This document shows, one piece after another, positions 20,236 through 28,964 of a stretch of 64,000 nt of DNA (positions are counted from its first letter, which is position 1; each line of letters starts with the position of its first letter). Source of the DNA: JAICJC01 sp963757605. Lineage in GTDB: Bacteria; Actinomycetota; Thermoleophilia; Gaiellales; JAICJC01. The notes below the pieces were generated by a model. The model was not told the origin of the DNA and ran no database searches. It worked only from the letters and a program-made list of their open reading frames with translations. Location of the stretch: the NCBI GenBank assembly GCA_963757605.1, contig CAVWSF010000002.1:236212-300211 (forward strand), given 5' to 3'. Position numbers and translations under genes: made by a program.

Positions 20236-22150
20236 CGAGCGCCAGCCCCTGCGCGTATGCCGCCCGCACCTCGTCCGCTGACCACGGTTCGGGCGCAACG
20301 GTGATGAAGTAGTCGGCGAGCGCCTTCTCGGTCAGCTCGTCGAGGTGCTCGTCGCGCACGCCGACGGCTGCGAGGGTGTCGAACTCGAGCTCGCTCAGGA
20401 TCCGCGTCACCGCCCGCACGGCGCGCGACCCGTCGCCGGACCCGTCGTCTGGCTCGCCCAGCGCGTCGGCGATGCGCTCGAACCGCTCCGGCACGGACTT
20501 GCGGTCGCGGTCCATGGTCTCGGCCAGGACGAGCGCGATCGTGAGCCCGTGCGGGAGGCCGAACATGCCGCCGATGGCCTGGCCGAGCGAGTGCTCGGCG
20601 CCGCAGTCGGAGATGTTCATCGCCAGGCCGGCCAGCAGGCTCGCGCAGGCCATGTCGGAGCGGGCGTCGCGGTCCGAGCCGTCCCGGACGGCCCGGGCCA
20701 GCGCGCCGCCGGCGAGCCGCGTCGCTTCGAGCGCCGACACCGTCGCCGACGGGCGTTGCCACCTTCACGACCACCGCGGCGATTGCCTGCGCGAGCGCAT
20801 CGATCCCGGTCATCGGCGGTGATCCCGGCGGGAAGCCCCCAGGTGAGCACGGGGTCGACCAGCGCGTGCTGGGCGCGCAGAAGCGGGCTCGCGATGCCGG
20901 CCTTGGTGTGGGTGGCGTCGTCGGTGATGACGGCGCCGCCCGAGACCTCGGAGCCGGTGCCTGCCGTCGTCGGCACGCACACGAGCGGGATCGCCGGCGG
21001 CGTGTAGGCCACCTCGCCTCGGGCGAAGCGCAGGTAGCGCTCGCCCTGGCCGGAGACGAGCCGGGCCGCCTTGGCGGTGTCCATCGCCGAGCCGCCGCCG
21101 ATCGCCACGACCGCGTCGCAGCCGGTCTCGGAGAGCTTTGCCGCCGCCTCCTCGACGAGCGTGACCGTCGGCTCGCCGGGCGGCTTCTCGAACCGCTCGG
21201 CACCCGCGACCGGCGCGAGCGCCGCCGCCACCTCCGCCACGAGCTCCTCCAGGCCGGCGTCGATCACGACCAGCGGGCGGCTCGCGCCCTCCTCGGCGAG
21301 CACGGCGGCCAGGTCGGCCGCCACGCTTTCGCCGAAGCGGATCTTCACGGGCAGGTGGTTTCGGAACGGGGCGACGGTCACGCGCCAGTCTCCCAGAGGC
21401 TCGACCGTGTCGCCGACGGCGACGCGCCCGGGCTCCAGGACGTCGGCGTAGAGACCGCAGTAGACCTGGCCGTCGTCGGCGCGGCGGTAGGACGCGAGCC
21501 AGTGCAGCGTGTCGGCGTCCCGCCTCCCGGTGTCCGGGTCGCGCGTGGTGAGCGAACAGCGTGGGTCGAGCCGGATCACCGACAGCAGGACGGTGCCCGC
21601 CTGGACATCGCGGCCTACCCAGTCGTCCTCCTCGTGTGCGGCGAGGCCGTCGAGCAGGAGCGTCGGCCGGAACCGCCGCGGGTCGAAGCTGTCGCGGCCT
21701 CCGCGCCGCCCGACCTCGGCGGCCGACGCTTCCGACAGCAACGAGACCGGGTGCGAGTCAAGGGCGCGGATCCCGTCGGGGAGCTCGAGGATCGTGAGCG
21801 GTCGCCCGACGGCCTCTGACACCGCCTCCGACCAGGGCCCGTCGAGGGTGCGGCCCTCGATCTCGCGGCCCCAGAGCTGGGTCGACACCGGCCGGCCGCC
21901 GTTCACGGTGGCCGCCACCTCCCTTCCGTCGGGCATGACGAGCGCGAGCTCGCCCGTCCGTCGGGTCGAAGCCGCTCTGGATCTGCGCGAACGCCCCGAT
22001 CTCGCGCTGGGTGGCCACGCGGCCGGTCGGATCGAGCAGGGCAAAACGGCGGTCGCCGGGGATGCCGTCGTGCTCGATCCGGGCCTCCGGAACGGCCGTC
22101 AGGCGCAGCGACTTCACGGCTGAGACGTGGATGGCGCGCACCGTGGCCAT
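20222..22150 (-). CDS. MOSC-domain protein joined in frame to iron-dependent alcohol dehydrogenase (three frameshifts)
   Basis: The first ~255 residues form an MOSC N-terminal plus MOSC domain (starts VRAIHVSAVKSLRL; later DPRCSLTTRDPDTGRRD), a fold used for sulfur transfer or molybdenum-cofactor-linked reductases. It runs without a stop into a group III iron-type alcohol dehydrogenase: NHLPVKIRFGE, AIGGGSAMDTAKAARL, PTTAGTGSEV and metal histidines in the AEHSLGQAIGG/GLPHG region. Indels occur near 21965, 20817 and 20745. A GTG inside GTGACC, about 11 codons before NHLPVK, could be a separate dehydrogenase start. One further indel would turn this into two genes with a GTGA overlap, so the fusion is unproven. 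Confidence 0.75.
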
Positions 22151-22193
22151 GACGCGGAGTAGGTTACTCGTCGCCGACCGACAAGGAGATCCG

Positions 22194-22724
22194 ATGTCCG
22201 ACAACCGCTTCGTGAAGGCGCTGAACGAGCAGATCGCCTACGAGTTCGGGGCCTCGCAGCAGTACGCGGCGGTGGCTGTCCACTACGACGCCGAGACCCT
22301 CCCGCGCCTCGCCGCGCACTTCTATCGCCAGTCGCTCGAGGAGCGAAACCACGCGATGATGATGGTCCAGTACCTGCTCGACGCGGGCGAGGACGTGCTC
22401 GTTCCCGGCGTCGAGGCCCCGCGCACGAGCTTCGGCGACACGGTCGAGCCGGTCGCCCTGGCGCTCGAGCAGGAGCGGCGCGTCACCGACCAGATCAACG
22501 CCCTCGCAGCGCTCGCGCGCGAGCATGGCGACTACGCCGGCGAGCAGTTCATGCTCTGGTTCATCAAGGAGCAGGTCGAGGAGGTCTCGTCGATGTCCGA
22601 CCTGCTCAAAGTGGTCGAGCGGGCGAAGGACAACCCGCTCCTGGCCGAGGAGTACCTGGCCCGCGAGGGCGGCGCCGAGGCGGCCGATCCCACCGCGCCG
22701 CACGCCGCGGGCGGCGCGCTCTAG
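22194..22724 (+). CDS. Ferritin
   Basis: Iron-storage protein of 176 residues with the four-helix ferritin fold. Di-iron ligands are visible: Glu in EQIAYEFGASQQY, EERNHAMMM (ExxH), and Glu residues in the third and fourth helices (ALALEQERRVTDQ, KEQVEEVSSM). The ATG is preceded by AAGGAGA. It is transcribed away from the MOSC gene, sharing a ~43-base intergenic gap. The C-terminal ~20 residues (EAADPTAPHAAGG) are a disordered tail. Confidence 0.92.
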   Translation: MSDNRFVKALNEQIAYEFGASQQYAAVAVHYDAETLPRLAAHFYRQSLEERNHAMMMVQYLLDAGEDVLVPGVEAPRTSFGDTVEPVALALEQERRVTDQINALAALAREHGDYAGEQFMLWFIKEQVEEVSSMSDLLKVVERAKDNPLLAEEYLAREGGAEAADPTAPHAAGGAL

Positions 22725-22735
22725 CAGGGCGTCGA

Positions 22736-22780
22736 TGTAAAGCGAGCTTGACATCCGAGTGGTGTCAAGCTAGCTTTACA
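22736..22780. promoter_or_regulatory. 18-bp inverted-repeat operator in front of the XRE/membrane pair
   Basis: TGTAAAGCGAGCTTGACA, a 9-base spacer, then its reverse complement with one mismatch, ending two bases before the XRE ATG. The left arm contains a TTGACA -35-like hexamer. Position and symmetry fit an autoregulatory operator for the small XRE protein. Confidence 0.7.
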
Positions 22781-22782
22781 GC

Positions 22783-22980
22783 ATGCGAAATCGGATCCGC
22801 GAGCTCCGTGCCAATGCGGGCCTCTCCCAGGGACAGCTCGCCGAGGCCATGGGCGTCTCGCGGCAGACCATCAACGCCATCGAGACCGAGCGGTACACAC
22901 CGTCGCTGCCGCTTGCCATCTCGCTCGCGCGCCACTTCTCCCACTCCGTCGAGGAGGTCTTCGATGCAGACGCTTCGTGA
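22783..22980 (+). CDS. Small XRE-family transcriptional regulator
   Basis: A 65-residue, single-domain Cro/CI-type repressor: RIRELRANAGLSQGQLAEAMGVSRQTINAIE is a textbook helix-turn-helix, followed by the YTPSLPLAISLARHFSHSVEEVF helix typical of YozG-like proteins. It overlaps the next membrane gene by 17 bases. Such pairs usually encode a regulator and a membrane protein that modulates it. An 18-bp palindrome covers its promoter. Confidence 0.88.
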   Translation: MRNRIRELRANAGLSQGQLAEAMGVSRQTINAIETERYTPSLPLAISLARHFSHSVEEVFDADAS

Positions 22981-23365
22981 CACCTATCGCCGTTCCCGCT
23001 GGTTCATGCCGACCTTCGCCCTGGCCCTCGGGGTCGTGTTCTTCGTCGCCCAGTGGATCGGCGACGACCCGTCGGGCGGCCTCGTCTCGCTCGCGATCAT
23101 GGCGGCGTTCGCGGCCGTGCTCGTCGTGCTCGAGAGCCGAAGCGGCGCCGTTGCCATCCTGCGCCGCCCGGCTCGCGACGAGCGGGCGCGCAGCATCGAC
23201 CTGGCGGCCACCGCGTTCTCCGGCATCGTGCTCATCACGGTCGTCATCGCAGCCGTGATGGTGCAGCTCGCCCGCGGTCAGGACCCGAGCCCGTACACCC
23301 AGCTCGGGGCGGTGGCCGGGATCGCCTACCTCGTGGCGCTCGTCGCCATGCAGCGTCGCGGGTAG
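22964..23365 (+). CDS. Four-span membrane protein paired with XRE regulator
   Basis: A 133-residue integral membrane protein with four hydrophobic segments (MPTFALALGVVFFVAQWIG, LVSLAIMAAFAAVLVVLE, FSGIVLITVVIAAVMVQLA, LGAVAGIAYLVALVAM). The loop between spans 2 and 3 is basic. ATG is preceded by GAGGAGG inside the XRE gene, so translation is coupled. Function unknown; the arrangement matches regulator/DUF2178-like membrane pairs in other bacteria. Confidence 0.75.
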   Translation: MQTLRDTYRRSRWFMPTFALALGVVFFVAQWIGDDPSGGLVSLAIMAAFAAVLVVLESRSGAVAILRRPARDERARSIDLAATAFSGIVLITVVIAAVMVQLARGQDPSPYTQLGAVAGIAYLVALVAMQRRG

Positions 23366-23376
23366 GCGTGAAAATT

Positions 23377-23389
23377 GGGGTCTGACCCC
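23377..23389. repeat. GGGGTCTGACCCC palindrome, second copy
   Basis: Same 13-base core as at 9134-9146. Here it is flanked by AAAATT and TTTTTT, extending the dyad and giving a T run on the plus strand. It sits between convergent genes and may end transcription in both directions. Confidence 0.55.
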
Positions 23390-23400
23390 GTTTTTTCAGG

Positions 23401-24348
23401 CTAGAGCTCGATCGCCTCGAGCGCGGCGCCGCGGCCGGGCAGGTCGCGCCCGAACGAGTCGGGGTTCGTGCCGAGCGCCTCGGCGCACTCAAGCGCGATC
23501 CGCTGCACGGCGGCGGTGAGCGGGAAGATCGAGAGCAGCTCCGACGGGTAGGTCGCGGCGATTGTGTGCACCCGGGCTCCGAACGCCTCGGCCAGCTGCG
23601 CCACCTCGAGGAGCCGCCCCTCGCCCGGCCCGCCGCCGTTCAGCGCGACGAGCGCGTCGCCCTCGCGCAGCGCCACCGACGGCCCGTGCAGGAGCTGCTC
23701 GGCCGAGAGGCCCTCGGTCGCCACGTAACAGGTCTCGCGCACCTTGAGCGCGCCCTCGGCAGCCGTCCACTGGTTCGGCCCTGCGCCGACGAACTCGAGC
23801 AGGCGCTTCGGCGGCTCGATACCAGGGTCGGGCGCATCGAGCACTGCTTCGACGACGTCCGGCACCTGATCGAGGCGGCCGAGGTCGGCGCCGAGGGCGA
23901 CCGCGATCTGGCCCACGCGCATCAGGGCGCCGAGGTGGCTCGCCGTGAAGGCGGCCGACGCCTCGGGCTGGCTCGTCTCGATGTCGGTGCCCGGCGCTCC
24001 GCGGCCCGAGATGACGACCGTCTCGGTGCCCTCCGCCCGGGTCCGCTGGAGGACCGTGTTGGTGTAGCGCTTGGTGCCGCGGTGGCTGAGGAGTATGAGC
24101 GCGTCGCTGCCTCCAGGTCGCGGCCCGTGATCGGCTGCGTCGACGGCCTGGACGGCCCACGCCTCGGCGCCGGCTGCCCGAAGGAACCACGCGCCCTGGT
24201 TGGCGGCGTGCCAGCTCGTCCCCGTGCCGACGAGCAGCACCCGCCGGCCGGCCAGCCGCTTCGCCGCTTCCTCCGCGGGCCCTCCGTCGGCCAGAAGCTC
24301 GCGCAGCAGCGCGGGCTGCGTCGCCATCGTCTCGCGCATGGCGCTCAT
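23401..24348 (-). CDS. SIS-domain sugar isomerase/deaminase-like protein
   Basis: A 315-residue protein with two sugar-isomerase (SIS) domains. The first begins LLVGTGTSWHAANQ and contains ILLSHRGTKRYTN; the second begins EFVGAGPNQWTAAEGALKVRETCYVATEG, like GlmS and AgaS C-terminal lobes. There is no glutaminase domain, so it is not full GlmS. It probably binds a phosphosugar such as glucosamine- or galactosamine-6-phosphate. It is divergent from pgi across a ~56-base gap. Confidence 0.82.
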   Translation of the reverse strand: MSAMRETMATQPALLRELLADGGPAEEAAKRLAGRRVLLVGTGTSWHAANQGAWFLRAAGAEAWAVQAVDAADHGPRPGGSDALILLSHRGTKRYTNTVLQRTRAEGTETVVISGRGAPGTDIETSQPEASAAFTASHLGALMRVGQIAVALGADLGRLDQVPDVVEAVLDAPDPGIEPPKRLLEFVGAGPNQWTAAEGALKVRETCYVATEGLSAEQLLHGPSVALREGDALVALNGGGPGEGRLLEVAQLAEAFGARVHTIAATYPSELLSIFPLTAAVQRIALECAEALGTNPDSFGRDLPGRGAALEAIEL

Positions 24349-24404
24349 CGCTCAACCCTACCCGGGTGGCGCCCACGTCCCCGCCGGACCAGAATGCCCA
24401 CCAC

Positions 24405-26024
24405 ATGCAGCCTCTGCGGCAGACCCCGGCCTGGGCGGCGCTCGAGGAGCACGCGGCGGCGATCCGCGACGTGCACATGCGCGACCTCTTCGCGGGCGAT
24501 CCGGCCCGCGGCGAGCGGATGACGGTCGAGGCCGCCGGCCTCTACCTCGACTACTCCAAGCACCGCGCGACCGACGAGACGATCGCGCTCCTGCTCCGTC
24601 TGGCAGAGGAGCGCGGCCTCGCGTCCCGCATCGATGCGATGTTCTCGGGCGAGCGGATCAACGAGACCGAGGGCCGGGCCGTCCTGCACGTGGCGCTGCG
24701 CGCGCCCCGCTCGGCCTCGATCGTCGTCGACGGCGAGGACGTCGTCCCGCACGTCCACGAGGTGCTCGACCGCATGGCCGCGTTCGCGGAGCGCATCCGC
24801 TCGGGTGACTGGACCGGCCACACCGGCCGGCCGATCACGAACATCGTGAACATCGGCATCGGCGGCTCCGACCTCGGCCCGGTGATGGCCTACGAGGCGC
24901 TTCGCCACTACAGCCGCCGCGATCTCACGTTCCGGTTCGTCTCGAACGTCGACAGCACCGACTTCGCCGAAGCGACCCGCGACCTCGATCCCGCCGAGAC
25001 GCTCTTCATCGTCTCGTCGAAGACCTTCACGACGCTCGAGACGATGCGAAACGCGACCACCGCGCGCGAGTGGACGCTGGCGGCGCTGGGTGACGAGGCG
25101 GCCGTCGCCCGCCACTTCGTCGCCGTCTCCACGAACGCCGAGGCCGTCTCCGAGTTCGGGATCGACACCGCGAACATGTTCGGCTTCTGGGACTGGGTCG
25201 GCGGCCGCTACTCGATGGACTCCGCCATCGGCCTCTCGACGATGATCGCCGTCGGGCCGGACGGGTTCCGGCGGATGCTGGCCGGGTTCCACGCGATGGA
25301 CGAGCACTTCCGCACCGCGCCGTTCGAGCGGAACCTGCCGGTCCTGATGGGCCTCCTCGCCCTCTGGTATGTCGACTTCTTCGGCGTCGCCTCGATCGCG
25401 GTCCTGCCGTACGACCAATATCTGAAACGCTTCCCGGCCTACCTCCAGCAGCTCACGATGGAGTCGAACGGCAAGTCGGTGACGCTCGCCGGCGAACGGG
25501 TCGGCCACGCCACGGGGCCGGTCTACTGGGGCGAGCCGGGGACGAACGGCCAGCACAGCTTCTACCAGCTGATCCACCAGGGGACGGTGCTCGTGCCGTG
25601 CGACTTCATCGCATTCGCGCGGGCGCTCAACCCGATCGCCGACCACCACGACCTGCTCGTCGCCAACGTGTTCGCCCAGACCGAGGCGCTCGCGTTCGGG
25701 CGCACGCCCGAGCAGGTGCGCGCCGACGGCGTCCCCGAGGCGCTCGTCCCGCACAAGACGTTCGAGGGCAACCGCCCGACCACCACGATTCTCGCCGAGG
25801 AGCTCACGCCCGAGATCCTGGGCGCGCTGATCGCGCTCTACGAGCACAGCGTGTTCACCCAGGGCGCGATCTGGGGCATCGACTCCTTCGACCAGTGGGG
25901 CGTCGAGCTCGGGAAGGTGCTCGCCAAGGCGATCGGGGCCGAGCTCGAGAGCGGCCCGGAGCCGGACCTCCGCCACGACTCGTCCACGAACACGCTCATC
26001 CGGCGCTACCGCCGGCTCAAGTGA
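24405..26024 (+). CDS. pgi: Glucose-6-phosphate isomerase
   Basis: Interconverts glucose-6-phosphate and fructose-6-phosphate. 539 residues, normal for the large bacterial form. Family motifs: NIGIGGSDLGP, the catalytic FWDWVGGRYSMDSAIGL, QLTMESNGKSV and SFDQWGVELGK near the C-terminus. The ATG before QPLRQTPAWAALEEH was preferred; another in-frame start lies 39 bases upstream. Eleven bases separate it from gnd, indicating a sugar-phosphate operon. Confidence 0.95.
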   Translation: MQPLRQTPAWAALEEHAAAIRDVHMRDLFAGDPARGERMTVEAAGLYLDYSKHRATDETIALLLRLAEERGLASRIDAMFSGERINETEGRAVLHVALRAPRSASIVVDGEDVVPHVHEVLDRMAAFAERIRSGDWTGHTGRPITNIVNIGIGGSDLGPVMAYEALRHYSRRDLTFRFVSNVDSTDFAEATRDLDPAETLFIVSSKTFTTLETMRNATTAREWTLAALGDEAAVARHFVAVSTNAEAVSEFGIDTANMFGFWDWVGGRYSMDSAIGLSTMIAVGPDGFRRMLAGFHAMDEHFRTAPFERNLPVLMGLLALWYVDFFGVASIAVLPYDQYLKRFPAYLQQLTMESNGKSVTLAGERVGHATGPVYWGEPGTNGQHSFYQLIHQGTVLVPCDFIAFARALNPIADHHDLLVANVFAQTEALAFGRTPEQVRADGVPEALVPHKTFEGNRPTTTILAEELTPEILGALIALYEHSVFTQGAIWGIDSFDQWGVELGKVLAKAIGAELESGPEPDLRHDSSTNTLIRRYRRLK

Positions 26025-26035
26025 AAGGACACGCG

Positions 26036-27055
26036 ATGCAGCTCGGCATGGTTGGACTGGGGCGCATGGGCGCCAACCTGACGCGCAGGCTGATGCGCGA
26101 CGGGCACGAGGTGGTCGTCTCGGACGTGAGCCCGGAGGCGGTCGCGCAGCTCGAGTCGGAGGGGGCGGTCGCGTCGGCGTCGGTCGAGGACATGGTGTCC
26201 AAGCTGGCCCCGCCGCGGGCGGCGTGGGTGATGGTGCCGGCCGGGATCACGGGCGCGGTCGTCGACCAGGTCGCCGCGACCATGGAGTCCGGCGACATCG
26301 TGATCGACGGCGGCAACTCCTACTACCGCGACGACATCCACAAGGCGGCCGAGCTCAGCGAGCGCGGCATCCATTACGTCGACGTCGGCACGTCGGGCGG
26401 CGTCTTCGGCCTCGAGCGCGGCTTCTGCCTCATGATCGGCGGCGAGGACGAGGTCGTCACGCGCCTCGACCCGATCTTCGCGTCGCTCGCGCCCGGTGTC
26501 GACGCCGCCCCGCGCACTCCGGGCCGCGAGCGGGCCGACGGCTCCACGTCCGAGCAGGGCTACCTGCACTGCGGCCCGAACGGCGCCGGCCACTTCGTGA
26601 AGATGGTCCACAACGGGATCGAGTACGGGATCATGGCCGCCTACGCCGAGGGGATCGACATCCTCCGGAACGCCGACGTCGGCGCCCGCCAGGCCGAGCA
26701 CGACGCCGAGACGGCTCCGCTGGCGACGCCGGAGTACTACCAGTACACGATCGACACGGCCGAGGTCGCCGAGGTGTGGCGGCGCGGCTCGGTGGTCGGG
26801 TCGTGGCTCCTCGACCTGACGGCGACCGCGCTCCTGGAGGATCCCGACCTGGCGAGCTTCTCGGGGCGGGTCTCCGATTCGGGCGAGGGCCGCTGGACGG
26901 CCCTGGCCGCGGTCGAGGAGGGCGTGCCCGCCTACGTGCTCACCGCCTCGCTCTTCGAGCGCTTCAGCTCGCGCAACGAGGGCGAGTTCGCCAACAAGCT
27001 CCTGTCGGCGATGCGAAAGCAGTTCGGCGGGCACGCCGAGAAGACCACCGCCTAA
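26036..27055 (+). CDS. gnd: 6-phosphogluconate dehydrogenase, short (GndA/YqeC) type
   Basis: NAD(P)-dependent oxidative decarboxylation of 6-phosphogluconate to ribulose-5-phosphate. 339 residues, the short class lacking the long C-terminal helical repeat of the ~470-residue enzyme. MQLGMVGLGRMGANL is the nucleotide-binding loop; DGGNSYYRDDI, YVDVGTSGG and the catalytic GHFVKMVHNGIEY are intact. Directly downstream of pgi on the same strand. Confidence 0.94.
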   Translation: MQLGMVGLGRMGANLTRRLMRDGHEVVVSDVSPEAVAQLESEGAVASASVEDMVSKLAPPRAAWVMVPAGITGAVVDQVAATMESGDIVIDGGNSYYRDDIHKAAELSERGIHYVDVGTSGGVFGLERGFCLMIGGEDEVVTRLDPIFASLAPGVDAAPRTPGRERADGSTSEQGYLHCGPNGAGHFVKMVHNGIEYGIMAAYAEGIDILRNADVGARQAEHDAETAPLATPEYYQYTIDTAEVAEVWRRGSVVGSWLLDLTATALLEDPDLASFSGRVSDSGEGRWTALAAVEEGVPAYVLTASLFERFSSRNEGEFANKLLSAMRKQFGGHAEKTTA

Positions 27056-27117
27056 CTCAGGTCGGTCGAAGAGTGCGCCCGGAGGCGTACGCGGTTGGTG
27101 TCCGAGTCCTTGAATAG

Positions 27118-27153
27118 ACTCTGGTTCGGAGTTTGCATACTCTGAATCGGAGT
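27118..27153. promoter_or_regulatory. Tandem palindromic operator before the PadR gene
   Basis: Two near-identical 15-base imperfect palindromes, ACTCTGGTTCGGAGT (27118-27132) and ACTCTGAATCGGAGT (27139-27153). They start 21 bases apart, two helical turns. The second abuts the ATG and supplies the GGAG ribosome site, so binding would block both transcription and translation start. Confidence 0.65.
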
Positions 27154-27154
27154 T

Positions 27155-27796
27155 ATGGCGGCCGCTGATCTCACCCCGTTCTCCTATGCCGTGCTCACGC
27201 TGGTGGGCCGCGACGGCGCAGGACCGCACGATCTCGTACGGATGGCCCGCCAGGGGCGGGTGTACTGGACGGCGGCCGACAGCCAGTGGTACGCGGAGCC
27301 CAAGCGACTCGCGAAGCTCGGCTTCCTCCGCGCCGAGAAGCGGCCGGGGCGCACCCGCGAGCGCACGCACTACACGCTGACCGAGACCGGCCGGGCCGCG
27401 CTCCTGGAGTGGGCGGCCGAGCCCGCCCGGTTCCCGCGCATCCAGCACGAGGCGGTCACCCGGCTGCTCCTGGGCGACATGGTGCCCGACGCCGTCCTCG
27501 TCGCCGGGCTCCAGAGCATGCGCACTGAGATCGCCGAGATCGCCGCGCGGCTCGGCGCCGCCGACGCGGCCGCAGCGGAGGTGCCGCACAGGACGCGCTA
27601 CCTGCGTCTGAACCATGCGCTCGCCCGGCGCATCCTCGCCGCCCACTCGACCTGGATCGACCAGGTGGAACGGGAGCTCGGCGATCCGGCCCAGCCCGCG
27701 CCTCTGCCGCCTCCACCGACCGAGACCGAGCCCGCGCCGGAGCCACGGCCGGCTGCGCCCGCCCGCCGGGTGTTCCGGGCCCGGTTCGTGGACTGA
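27155..27796 (+). CDS. PadR-family transcriptional regulator
   Basis: 213 residues. The N-terminal winged helix (residues ~5-85: SYAVLTLVGRDGAGPHDLVRM...QWYAEPKRLAKLGFLRAEKRPGRTRERTHYTLTETG) is typical of PadR. A helical dimerisation domain follows (YLRLNHALARRILAAHSTWIDQVERELG). The last ~45 residues are a Pro/Ala-rich tail ending in a basic patch, unusual for the family. Two palindromic sites precede the start, consistent with autoregulation. Confidence 0.88.
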   Translation: MAAADLTPFSYAVLTLVGRDGAGPHDLVRMARQGRVYWTAADSQWYAEPKRLAKLGFLRAEKRPGRTRERTHYTLTETGRAALLEWAAEPARFPRIQHEAVTRLLLGDMVPDAVLVAGLQSMRTEIAEIAARLGAADAAAAEVPHRTRYLRLNHALARRILAAHSTWIDQVERELGDPAQPAPLPPPPTETEPAPEPRPAAPARRVFRARFVD

Positions 27797-27799
27797 CGC

Positions 27800-28237
27800 C
27801 TACGCCCTCGCCAGGATGGCCACCCCGGCGGCGAGCAGGCCGATCCCGCCGGCATGGGCGGCGGTCAGCGGTCGTACCTGCACGCCCAGGAGGCCGTAGT
27901 GGTCGACGACCGCGGCCATGCCGAGCTGGCCGACGATGATCGCGGCCGTCTGGAGGGTGACGCCGAGCGGGCGCACGGTGAGGACGGCGACGGTCACGAA
28001 CCCGGCCCCCGCGAGCCCGCCCAGGTAGTGCCAGCGCACCGGGTCGCCCGACAGCCCGCCCAGGCCGCCGCCGATCACGAGCGCCACGGCCGCGACGGCG
28101 AGCCCGCCCACCAGGAAGTTCACGACGACGGCCCGGAGGTCCCCGATCGAGCGCCCCAGCGCGGCGTTGGTCGGGCTCTGGGTTGCGATCACGGCTCCGG
28201 CGAGCGTGGCGGCGACGAGTGCGAAGATGCGGTCCAT
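27800..28237 (-). CDS. YdcZ/DUF606 DMT-family membrane protein
   Basis: A 145-residue, five-span half-size transporter of the drug/metabolite superfamily. The opening AATLAGAVIATQSPTNAALGRSIG is the DUF606 signature, and GLGLVQTAAIIVGQLGMA-like sequence lies in the fourth span. Convergent with the PadR gene three bases away. Substrate unknown. Confidence 0.82.
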   Translation of the reverse strand: MDRIFALVAATLAGAVIATQSPTNAALGRSIGDLRAVVVNFLVGGLAVAAVALVIGGGLGGLSGDPVRWHYLGGLAGAGFVTVAVLTVRPLGVTLQTAAIIVGQLGMAAVVDHYGLLGVQVRPLTAAHAGGIGLLAAGVAILARA

Positions 28238-28433
28238 GCGGTCACTCCTGGGGCGGTCGGGTATCCAAGCTAGCAGCCTGACCGGCGCCCCGGCCTCGGC
28301 AGCCGGCGTTTTGGCTGAGCGCTAAGTCGCCCACCTCATGCTGGAAAACCCGGTAGTGAATTTGCGTGGATCCCCCGATGGCGTACGACCGTGCTTCACC
28401 TAGGGTTGCGGCGAGGGTATCCAAGGAGGGATC

Positions 28434-28883
28434 ATGAAACTTCTAGTCGCCTTCGACGGGCGAGCGCATAGCGTCTTTGCGCTCGATAAGGCAATTGAGG
28501 TCGCCACCAAGGCCGAGGAAGCGCACGTCACGGTCTTCAGCGTCGTTCAGCCCGACGCCAGGGGAACGAAGTCGGGCGGGCACATGGGGACGCCGCCACA
28601 CGCGGACGAGGACCTCGAGTATGCCCGTGGTTACCTCGCGAATCATGAGATCGAGGCCGTGACCAAAGCTGGCCAGGGCGATCCTGCGGACGAGATTCTC
28701 GAAGAGGCTCGGACCGGCGGCTGCGATCTGATCATCATCGGGACACGTGAGCTGGGGCCGATCGTCGGTCGCCTGTTGGGTAGCGTCAGCCGTAAGGTCG
28801 CTCGCCACGCTCCGTGTCCCGTCATCGTCGCCGGCAGTAGCGGCGCCGAGCGCGTCGAGCCGACCGTCGAAGCGCACACGTAG
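28434..28883 (+). CDS. Universal stress protein (UspA family)
   Basis: A 149-residue single-domain Usp. The ATP-binding signature GTRELGPIVGRLLGSVSRKVARHAPCPVIV (G-2x-G-9x-G-S/T) is complete, suggesting a nucleotide-binding member. The ATG follows a perfect AAGGAGG. The preceding ~195 bases hold no gene and probably the promoter. A strong hairpin follows the stop, so the gene is a single-gene transcript. Confidence 0.93.
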   Translation: MKLLVAFDGRAHSVFALDKAIEVATKAEEAHVTVFSVVQPDARGTKSGGHMGTPPHADEDLEYARGYLANHEIEAVTKAGQGDPADEILEEARTGGCDLIIIGTRELGPIVGRLLGSVSRKVARHAPCPVIVAGSSGAERVEPTVEAHT

Positions 28884-28906
28884 AGCGAGCGCTGGGAGGA
28901 GCAAGC

Positions 28907-28936
28907 CCGCCCCGACCGCACGCTGTCGGGGCGGGA
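28907..28936 (+). terminator. 11-bp perfect hairpin after the usp gene
   Basis: CCCGCCCCGAC, 8-base loop, GTCGGGGCGGG, 23 bases past the stop. It lies between convergent genes and may serve both. Confidence 0.7.
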
Positions 28937-28964
28937 AGCCGTTCAGGCAACCTGCCGTGCGTCC

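Noticed and set aside
23401..24348. Full glucosamine-fructose-6-phosphate aminotransferase (GlmS)
   Set aside because: Both SIS domains are present but the N-terminal glutaminase domain with catalytic Cys is absent.
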